Positions 1-4,411 of a stretch of 5,863 bases of DNA are shown here, piece after piece; the first letter of the stretch is position 1, and the number at the start of each line of letters is the position of its first letter. The notes beneath the pieces were generated by a model. That model searched no databases. It was not told the DNA's origin and saw nothing but the letters and a program-made list of their open reading frames with translations. Source of the DNA: Flavobacteriales bacterium (lineage in GTDB: Bacteria; Bacteroidota; Bacteroidia; UBA10329). Location: NCBI GenBank assembly GCA_003456455.1, contig DMRV01000155.1, positions 1 through 5,863 of the forward strand, given 5' to 3'. Both the position numbers and the translations under genes were made by a program.

Positions 1-794
1 GCTTTTCGCTCGCAAGAAGCACCACAATCGCAATTACCACAGACTGCTAGCAAACTTCCTGTTCGTGCAATACCTGTTTGAATTTCATCTGCAATCAGCA
101 AAACGTTGTATTGAGTACACAACTCACGCGCCTTGGCTAAATAGTCCTCATCAGGAACATTTACTCCTGCTTCTCCCTGAATAGGCTCAACTAAAAAACC
201 TGCAACATTTGGGTCTTGCAAGGCTTTCTCCAAAGCCGCTGTGTCGTTGTATGGTACTGCTTCAAAACCTGGTGTATATGGTCCGAAATTCTTTCGTGCT
301 TCTGGGTCGTTAGAGAACGAAACAATGGTTGTAGTTCTTCCGTGGAAGTTCCCTTCGCAAACAATGATTTTGGCCTTGTCTGGGGCTAAACCCTTTTTCT
401 CATATCCCCACTTTCTGCACAACTTCAATGCAGTTTCAACGCCTTCTGCGCCAGTGTTCATTGGCAAAAGTTTGTCAAAACCAAAATACTCAGCTGCATA
501 CTTCTCGTACTCACCCAACACATCGTTGTAAAATGCACGACTTGTAAGATTCAGCTTTTGGGCTTGCTCAGTTAATGCATCAATGATTTTTGGGTGACAG
601 TGACCTTGGTTTACAGCTGAATAGGCTGAAAGAAAATCGTAATATCTCTTTCCATCCGTATCCCAAACATAAACACCTTTTCCCTTCTCTAACACTACGG
701 GTAATGGGTGATAATTGTGTGCTCCATACTTGTCTTCGGTGTCTATTACTTGTTGTGCGTTTGCAGATATCTCCATCAATTCTTCAGTGGTCAT
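1..794 (-). CDS. rocD: Ornithine aminotransferase (ornithine--oxo-acid transaminase), N-terminal 264 residues, cut by the window edge
   Basis: This is a PLP-dependent class III aminotransferase. It moves the delta-amino group of ornithine to 2-oxoglutarate, giving glutamate semialdehyde/pyrroline-5-carboxylate and glutamate, in the cytoplasm. The translation follows the ornithine aminotransferase family, as I remember the human enzyme, almost without gaps: YGAHNYHPLPVVLEKGKG (23-40), SAVNQGHCHPK (59-69), the phosphate-binding TGAEG (114-118), GNFHGRT (148-154), VEPIQGEAG (202-210) and ADEIQTGIARTG (235-246) with the PLP-ring Asp236 and Gln239. The catalytic lysine and the C-terminal domain lie beyond position 1. 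ATG at 794 is the first start after an in-frame TGA and lies 7 nt after the upstream stop. There is no clear ribosome site, so translational coupling is likely. Oddity: residues 252-261 carry four cysteines (C252, C255, C257, C261) where the human enzyme has none. The family call is secure; the role of the cysteines is unknown. Confidence 0.95.
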   Translation of the reverse strand, partial: MTTEELMEISANAQQVIDTEDKYGAHNYHPLPVVLEKGKGVYVWDTDGKRYYDFLSAYSAVNQGHCHPKIIDALTEQAQKLNLTSRAFYNDVLGEYEKYAAEYFGFDKLLPMNTGAEGVETALKLCRKWGYEKKGLAPDKAKIIVCEGNFHGRTTTIVSFSNDPEARKNFGPYTPGFEAVPYNDTAALEKALQDPNVAGFLVEPIQGEAGVNVPDEDYLAKARELCTQYNVLLIADEIQTGIARTGSLLAVCGNCDCGASCERK

Positions 795-801
795 TTCAGT
801 A

Positions 802-1026
802 TTACTTTTTCAATAATTCATTCTTAAAATACGCAATGATGTCTTCTCCGTAAGCCATCAGTTTCGAATTAACGAATAAGGCTGGGTAAACGAATACGTC
901 AATTGGTGGCTTTTTATTGGAAAGATCCACGTTGTAAATATCCACATCCACCCCCGACTTCTTGATGAATTTCTGCACCAAATCACATTGATGACACCTA
1001 TTTGCTAGATAAACAGTTGGTCTCAT
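802..1026 (-). CDS. Small glutaredoxin/thioredoxin-fold protein with CHQC active site
   Basis: This 74-residue protein is built like a minimal glutaredoxin or NrdH-type thioredoxin. It has a first beta strand (PTVYLAN, 3-9), then CHQC at 11-14 at the start of a helix, a second beta strand (VDVDIYNVDL, 26-35), and a probable cis-proline Pro48 in VYPALFVNSKLMAYG (46-60), followed by a C-terminal helix. The two active-site cysteines suggest dithiol oxidoreductase activity in the cytoplasm; there is no signal peptide. The CHQC dipeptide differs from the classical CPYC of glutaredoxins and CGPC of thioredoxins, so the electron donor cannot be inferred. Its ATG overlaps the stop of the upstream Crp-family gene as ATGA, and rocD starts 7 nt after its stop, so the three genes are almost certainly one transcript. 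The substrate is unknown; the RocD Cys cluster or the regulator are candidates by location only. Confidence 0.85.
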   Translation of the reverse strand: MRPTVYLANRCHQCDLVQKFIKKSGVDVDIYNVDLSNKKPPIDVFVYPALFVNSKLMAYGEDIIAYFKNELLKK

Positions 1027-1706
1027 TTCAATTTGTTCATTTCGTGAATTAAAATCGTTTTTCTATCGAAATTGATGAGCTCCAATTCCTTTAATTCATT
1101 TAAAACGGTAGTTACTGTTTGTCGCGATGTAGCGGTAAGACTCGCGATGTCCTGATGCGTGAGTGAATGCTCCAAAAGCACTGCTCCGCCAGCCAAAACC
1201 TTGCCTCGATCTGTTGCCATTTCCTTTACCAAGTCTACTATTCTTGTTCGCGCATCTTTGAAAATGAGCGACTCAAACTTGCGTTCAACTTTGGCGAGTC
1301 TATCTCCAATTGTAGCGGTGATTTTGAGACTGAGTTCTGCATTGCCACGCATCATCTCTAGAATTTCCTCCACATTCATAGTGCAAACACGCACATCGTC
1401 ATCCATTGCAATAGCGAAGTCTTTACGTGTGTCCTGTCCCACCAAACCTAATTCCCCAAACATATCGCCAGGGTGCATTATTCCTTTAATAACCTCTTTT
1501 CCATCATTGGAATAACTCCCAATCTTAACCCTTCCATTCTTTAAAAAGAAGATAACTTTTGATGGTTCGTTGGGGAAGTAAATATGCGTTCCTTTTCCTT
1601 TGGTTTTCATAGTCGAACGCTCCTCAATCTTCTGCATTTCCTGCTCAGAAAGACCTTCGAAGAGATGGATTTTTTCGAGCCACCAAAGTTTTGTGAAGTT
1701 GTTCAA
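1023..1706 (-). CDS. Crp/Fnr-family transcriptional regulator (TTG start)
   Basis: This 227-residue regulator has the usual Crp/Fnr layout and length. The N-terminal cyclic-nucleotide-binding-type beta barrel spans about residues 10-120 (opening IHLFEGLS, 13-20; phosphate-cassette-like PGDMFGELGL, 79-88). A long dimerisation helix follows at about 121-150, then a winged helix-turn-helix (LTHQDIASLTATSRQTVTTV, 182-201) that binds DNA. In the cassette Glu85 and Arg94 can be aligned with E. coli CRP Glu72 and Arg82, but the residue after the arginine is Lys95 and not serine, so cAMP binding is uncertain. There is no N-terminal cysteine set for an Fnr-type iron-sulfur cluster; I see a single Cys (108). 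The start must be TTG at 1706: TAA lies directly upstream, no ATG or GTG occurs in the first 12 codons, and an AGGA site sits 6 nt before it. It is the first gene of the operon with the glutaredoxin-like gene and rocD, whose expression it may control. Confidence 0.92.
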   Translation of the reverse strand: MNNFTKLWWLEKIHLFEGLSEQEMQKIEERSTMKTKGKGTHIYFPNEPSKVIFFLKNGRVKIGSYSNDGKEVIKGIMHPGDMFGELGLVGQDTRKDFAIAMDDDVRVCTMNVEEILEMMRGNAELSLKITATIGDRLAKVERKFESLIFKDARTRIVDLVKEMATDRGKVLAGGAVLLEHSLTHQDIASLTATSRQTVTTVLNELKELELINFDRKTILIHEMNKLK

Positions 1707-1712
1707 TTAATT

Positions 1713-1716
1713 TCCT
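1713..1716 (-). promoter_or_regulatory. Ribosome binding site fixing the TTG start of the Crp-family gene
   Basis: Reading the minus strand, AGGA within AAAAGGAAA lies 6 nt before the TTG codon at 1706. With the in-frame TAA directly upstream of that TTG, it supports this non-ATG start over the next in-frame ATG at codon 24, which would remove the first conserved part of the ligand-binding domain. Confidence 0.6.
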
Positions 1717-1730
1717 TTTAAAGGTGATTG

Positions 1731-1738
1731 CAAATATA
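1731..1738 (-). promoter_or_regulatory. Candidate -7 promoter element (TATATTTG) for the crp-grx-rocD operon
   Basis: TATATTTG on the minus strand is an exact match to the Bacteroidota -7 consensus TAnnTTTG. It lies 24 nt before the TTG start, which would give a leader of roughly 15-20 nt that includes the AGGA site. No good TTTG -33 element is visible at the usual distance, so this call rests on the -7 box and its position only. Confidence 0.45.
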
Positions 1739-1807
1739 TCAAATGCCTTTGCGCCTTATTTGTTCGTTTGTCGCTATACAAGGTGTTTCCTTACTGGAAA
1801 AAACGGC

Positions 1808-1815
1808 TAAATTTG
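1808..1815 (+). promoter_or_regulatory. Candidate -7 promoter element (TAAATTTG) for tRNA-Leu
   Basis: TAAATTTG is an exact match to the Bacteroidota -7 consensus TAnnTTTG and ends 10 nt before the first base of the mature tRNA, so transcription would begin a few bases upstream of the tRNA. The -33 region shows only GTTTCC and not TTTG. A short inverted repeat, TTTCC-N5-GGAAA, sits at 1786-1800 just upstream. Confidence 0.45.
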
Positions 1816-1825
1816 CGCAACCTTA

Positions 1826-1909
1826 GCCCAGGTGGTGAAATTGGTAGACACGCCAGCTTGAGGGGCTGGTGATCGCAAGATCGTGCTGGTTCGACTCCAG
1901 TCTTGGGCA
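1826..1909 (+). tRNA. tRNA-Leu, anticodon GAG
   Basis: The full type II tRNA cloverleaf can be drawn. The acceptor stem GCCCAGG pairs with CTTGGGC (one G-T pair). The D arm has a GTG/CAC stem with the conserved TGG loop. The anticodon stem CCAGC/GCTGG holds loop TTGAGGG, placing anticodon GAG at 1860-1862. A long variable arm forms a GATC-GCAA-GATC hairpin, as expected for leucine tRNA. The T arm is GCTGG-TTCGACT-CCAGT. The discriminator base is A at 1909 and the next bases are CAT, so the CCA end is not encoded. It should read CUC and CUU leucine codons. Confidence 0.97.
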
Positions 1910-1928
1910 CATAATAACTAAACGCAGA

Positions 1929-2891
1929 ATGGCGAGAAAATTGGTAAGCACAGTAAGTATGAGAGTTCTTTTCATTCTGCTTGTCTTCGTCAGCCTTCAA
2001 GTTTCTGCTCAGAAAATTGAGTTTGGCGAGAACTTCAACAACGTTGGAGCTTTAAAAAAGCCGGGAACTGAATGGACTACAAACGAGTGGCCAAAAGTTC
2101 TTACAATCATGTACTATAATGGTAAGACCACCATTAATGGTAACGCCATGAATATTCTGGTTACGGCCACCACAAACGGTAAAGAAAGAACAGATAGCGT
2201 AAAGTTGGTTATTGGTCAGGCTAGAAATTGGGCTGGTTTGAGATACGAATTCAAAGCTGAGAACACTTACAAAGTTTCGGCATATGACAGGCAATGGAAT
2301 TTTTTGGCTGATGGTGTTATTAAGGTAAATGGACCAAAAAAACCTGAGCCTAAAAAAGTAGAACCTGAACCAATAGCAGTAAAACCTGAGCCTAAGCCGG
2401 TTAAGATTGAAAAGCCCGTTGAAAAGGTCACCATCAAAGAGGCTGAGTTAACGAAGGAGGAGTTAGTTGAAAATGCTCCTGAACCGATTTTTGTTGAGTC
2501 GGTAGTTAAAGAAGAATTGACGGAAGAGGAGAAGGAAACTTTGGTATTTGAGAGCTTCTATATAGCTTTTGGTCGTGCTGTTAAAAGTGGAATGCTAACC
2601 GGACAAAATGAAAAGTTTAAAGGTGTTCCGGGAGGAGTAAATTTGATGGCCCTTTTCTCAAACAATGAAGGTTTTGGGACTGGAAGTATTGCCGTTGATA
2701 TTTGGTTTAAGCCACTAGGGGGCAAAGAATACAATGAGCATTTCAAGGAAATGACCGTTCCAATTGGTAAAGGAGTTACTCAAGCTGATTTCCCCATGAA
2801 CGTCAGAGAGCGTGGCAGTTACAAGGTTTCTCTCTACACCGGAGACGAAGATGCTGTTTGGATAGGTTCTGGTTACCTGAGTATCTACTAA
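1929..2891 (+). CDS. Secreted two-domain protein of unknown function with a Pro/Glu/Lys-rich linker
   Basis: I do not recognise a named family. From ATG 1929 the product has 320 residues. It begins with a signal peptide: basic start MARK, a hydrophobic core at about 12-24 (RVLFILLVFVSLQ), and a probable cut after VSA (25-27). Domain 1 (about 28-135) and domain 2 (about 205-320) look beta-rich. They are joined by a charged linker (136-205) rich in PEP, KPEP and VEPEP repeats, of the kind that spans periplasm or peptidoglycan. The domains look related: residues 90-119 and 274-303 align without gaps and share an IG pair and the YKVSxY motif (114-119, 298-303). ATG at 1959 (MRVLF) is an equally plausible start and gives 310 residues; neither has a strong ribosome site. 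It lies 19 nt after the tRNA with no terminator or promoter box seen between them, so read-through from the tRNA promoter is possible. Role and partners are unknown. Confidence 0.85.
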   Translation: MARKLVSTVSMRVLFILLVFVSLQVSAQKIEFGENFNNVGALKKPGTEWTTNEWPKVLTIMYYNGKTTINGNAMNILVTATTNGKERTDSVKLVIGQARNWAGLRYEFKAENTYKVSAYDRQWNFLADGVIKVNGPKKPEPKKVEPEPIAVKPEPKPVKIEKPVEKVTIKEAELTKEELVENAPEPIFVESVVKEELTEEEKETLVFESFYIAFGRAVKSGMLTGQNEKFKGVPGGVNLMALFSNNEGFGTGSIAVDIWFKPLGGKEYNEHFKEMTVPIGKGVTQADFPMNVRERGSYKVSLYTGDEDAVWIGSGYLSIY

Positions 2892-2893
2892 TA

Positions 2894-2920
2894 GTGTTCC
2901 CCGTTAGTTTTTAAGAACAC
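2894..2920. terminator. Weak inverted repeat between convergent genes, possible bidirectional terminator
   Basis: GTGTTC (2894-2899) is complementary to GAACAC (2915-2920), with a 15-nt loop containing TTTTT. It begins 3 nt after the stop of the plus-strand gene and runs into the last codons of the minus-strand lipoprotein gene. The stem is only 6 bp, the loop is long, and there is no T-run after it, so this is a weak candidate supported mainly by its place between two converging genes. Confidence 0.25.
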
Positions 2921-3263
2921 ACCTTACGTTTGCAGTGTCGCGATAGTAAATGCAGTTAGCGGAAGTTCCACTCTGTAAAGCACCATTTTTCCAATCGGAG
3001 TCTATGCTATCTGTAAACGCTCGATTTCCGCAGTGTACACCAGAAGTTGCGGTTCCAAAACCTGTTAAGGCAGAGCATTCAATACAGTTGTAATCTGCAC
3101 GAAGCCTTTGTTCTTCTTCCTCAACCTTTTTGTCATTTCCACAGAATTCATCAACAAAGCCAATCACGTCTTGAGATTGCTTTAGTCGAATTTCACATTC
3201 AACGCATTTTTTGCATCCTGCAAATACCAATGGAACAATAAGGAGTAGGAGTAGCTTTTTCAT
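2904..3263 (-). CDS. Small cysteine-rich lipoprotein of unknown function
   Basis: The 119-residue product starts with a lipoprotein signal peptide: MKK, a leucine-rich core (4-12), and lipobox VFAGC with Cys17 as the expected lipidated residue after signal peptidase II cleavage. The mature chain of about 103 residues carries eight further cysteines (20, 23, 41, 60, 63, 78, 104, 115). These include two CxEC pairs, C20-V-E-C23 and C60-I-E-C63. That pattern fits several disulfides or a metal site in an envelope protein. There is no CxxCH, so a c-type haem is unlikely. It starts inside the ilvE stop (TGATG, one shared base), which implies co-transcription and translational coupling, although no link to amino acid synthesis is evident. 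I do not recognise the family. Its stop is 12 nt from the stop of the converging plus-strand gene. Confidence 0.8.
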   Translation of the reverse strand: MKKLLLLLIVPLVFAGCKKCVECEIRLKQSQDVIGFVDEFCGNDKKVEEEEQRLRADYNCIECSALTGFGTATSGVHCGNRAFTDSIDSDWKNGALQSGTSANCIYYRDTANVRCVLKN

Positions 3264-4318
3264 CAGTTCATACTTACCATCCAGTCAAACTTATCTTCTA
3301 CTTCACCATAACGGATAGCTGTGAGTTGTTCGGCAATTAGCTTAGACATCTTTCTTTCTTGTGTTGGAGGTAAAACCAAATCCCTACCGTTGTAACCAAT
3401 AAGCTCAATTTGAGCAATAGTTGCGGCTGTACCAACGCCAAACGCATCTAGTAGCAAGTTGTTGTCGTGTGCTTCAACAATTTCGTCAATACTTATTCTG
3501 CGTTCTTCTACATTAATTCCTAAAGAAGAAGCCAATTTAAGTACGCTATCTCGCGTAATTCCTTCTAGAATTGTGTCTCCAGTAGGTGGCGTAACTAGTT
3601 TTTCGCCAATTTGGAACATCACGTTCATGGTCCCGCTCTCCTCAATGTATTTATGCTCGGCTGCATCTGTCCAAAGTAATTGGTGGTAGCCTTTTTCCTG
3701 CGCCAATTTGGCTGGGTAGAGCGCTCCACCGTAATTTCCTCCATTCTTTGCAGAACCAGTCCCTCCTTTTGGTGCTCTGGTATAATGAGATTCTACCATC
3801 ACTTTAAGCGGAGTAGAGTAGTACGGCCCAACGGGACATGTAAACATCACACACCGGTATTTTTCAGAAGGTTTTACGCCAATAAATTCATCTGTGGCAA
3901 ACATAAATGGGCGGATATAAAGCGAAGAATCCTTCCGCTGTGGTACCCAGTCTTTATCAAGTTTTATCAATTCCTTTAGCGCATCCATCATTAACGATTC
4001 AGGGATGGTTGGCATGCACATTCTTTCTGCCGATTTGTTCAGTCGTGCAAAGTTGTCCATTGGACGGAACATCATCACCTCACCGTTATCGTTTCGGTAA
4101 GCCTTCATTCCTTCAAAAATGGTTTGCCCATAATGCAAGGCCAACATGGCAGGTGAGAACATCATTTTGCCGTACGGCTGAATACGCAAATCTGTCCATT
4201 CACCATTATCGTAATCAGCAATGAAGCAATGATCTGCAAATACTCGTCCGAAAGGGATATTGTCGAAATCAACTTCTTGAATTCTTGACTGACCAATTTT
4301 TTCAACTCTAATTTCCAT
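3263..4318 (-). CDS. ilvE: Branched-chain amino acid aminotransferase
   Basis: This PLP-dependent fold-type IV aminotransferase exchanges amino groups between glutamate and the 2-oxo acids of isoleucine, leucine and valine, in the cytoplasm. At 351 residues it fits the longer, eukaryote-like BCAT group and not the roughly 310-residue E. coli IlvE group. Visible landmarks are LHYGQTIFEGMKAYR (61-75), SLYIRPF (132-138) with the carboxylate-binding-type Arg136, CPVGPYY (161-167), the PLP lysine Lys191 in SAKNGGNYGG (189-198), YIEESGTMNVMF (224-235), LEGITRDSVL (251-260) and GVGTAAT (294-300). The CxxC redox motif of human BCATs is absent: the matching stretch reads GTAATIAQ. ATG at 4318 is chosen because a good ribosome site, GGAGAG, lies 7 nt upstream and the family motifs begin soon after; upstream starts at 4333 and 4384 remain in frame. 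The lipoprotein gene overlaps its stop. A tandem 25-nt repeat lies in its upstream region. Confidence 0.95.
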   Translation of the reverse strand: MEIRVEKIGQSRIQEVDFDNIPFGRVFADHCFIADYDNGEWTDLRIQPYGKMMFSPAMLALHYGQTIFEGMKAYRNDNGEVMMFRPMDNFARLNKSAERMCMPTIPESLMMDALKELIKLDKDWVPQRKDSSLYIRPFMFATDEFIGVKPSEKYRCVMFTCPVGPYYSTPLKVMVESHYTRAPKGGTGSAKNGGNYGGALYPAKLAQEKGYHQLLWTDAAEHKYIEESGTMNVMFQIGEKLVTPPTGDTILEGITRDSVLKLASSLGINVEERRISIDEIVEAHDNNLLLDAFGVGTAATIAQIELIGYNGRDLVLPPTQERKMSKLIAEQLTAIRYGEVEDKFDWMVSMN

Positions 4319-4325
4319 AATATCA

Positions 4326-4331
4326 CTCTCC
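4326..4331 (-). promoter_or_regulatory. Strong Shine-Dalgarno site selecting the ilvE start
   Basis: GGAGAG on the minus strand is 7 nt upstream of ATG 4318. It overlaps the alternative in-frame ATG at 4333, so ribosomes bound here would use 4318. Such a strong site is unusual among the genes of this window. Confidence 0.65.
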
Positions 4332-4356
4332 ATTTCTGTTCGTGTTAGTGGTGTTT

Positions 4357-4406
4357 CAATGATTCTTAAAATACGAAAAACCATCGATTCTCAAAATGCG
4401 AAAATC
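4357..4406 (-). repeat. Two adjacent imperfect 25-nt direct repeats upstream of ilvE
   Basis: Positions 4357-4381 and 4382-4406 are head-to-tail copies that match at 20 of 25 positions by hand count. On the minus strand the shared core is TTTTCGyATTTTrAGAATC. The pair fills most of the 93-nt gap between the stop of the T9SS-secreted gene (4412) and the ilvE start (4318). Copies this close to a start codon could be paired binding sites for a regulator, or a recent local duplication. The copy nearer ilvE also holds the candidate -7 promoter box. Confidence 0.7.
4366..4395 (-). promoter_or_regulatory. Candidate ilvE promoter inside the tandem repeat
   Basis: On the minus strand TTTG (4395-4392) is followed after 18 nt by TATTTTAA (4373-4366). 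The first box matches the Bacteroidota -33 element; the second matches TAnnTTTG at only four of its six fixed positions. The two boxes come from different copies of the 25-nt repeat. The predicted start of transcription would be about 40 nt before the ilvE ATG. Confidence 0.3.
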
Positions 4407-4409
4407 GCA
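4397..4409. terminator. Perfect short palindrome after the T9SS-secreted gene, possible terminator or operator
   Basis: TGCGA-AAA-TCGCA is a perfect 5-bp inverted repeat around a 3-nt centre. It lies 2 nt past the stop of the minus-strand secreted-protein gene and is followed on that strand by TTTTG. As RNA it is a very small hairpin, so termination would be weak; it could instead be an operator half of the ilvE control region, since it overlaps the outer copy of the 25-nt repeat. Confidence 0.3.
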
Positions 4410-4411
4410 AT

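Noticed and set aside
241..853. Plus-strand open frames at 241-531 and 590-853
   Set aside because: They run antisense to rocD and the glutaredoxin-like gene, whose family matches are strong; the peptides show no recognisable features.
1159..1515. Plus-strand 118-codon open frame inside the regulator gene
   Set aside because: Ser-rich low-complexity translation antisense to a well-supported Crp-family gene.
1720..1800. Fnr-type (TTGAT-N4-ATCAA) operator near the operon promoter
   Set aside because: Only single half-site-like matches are present; no properly spaced palindrome was found.
1869..1928. Start of the secreted two-domain protein within the tRNA (1869)
   Set aside because: It would overlap the tRNA and place 20 extra residues ahead of a normal signal peptide.
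1791..2000. Minus-strand open frame of 69 codons across the tRNA
   Set aside because: It is the antisense of tRNA-Leu; the peptide (containing KTGVEPARSCDHQPLKLAC) is the kind of false protein often annotated over leucine tRNAs.
3459..4224. Plus-strand open frames inside ilvE (3459-3689, 3680-3979, 3907-4224)
   Set aside because: Antisense to a complete, well-conserved aminotransferase; no family features seen.
4319..4384. N-terminal extension of ilvE to 4333 or 4384
   Set aside because: GGAGAG lies 7 nt before ATG 4318 and overlaps the ATG at 4333; the extra residues do not resemble the family and would run through the repeat region.
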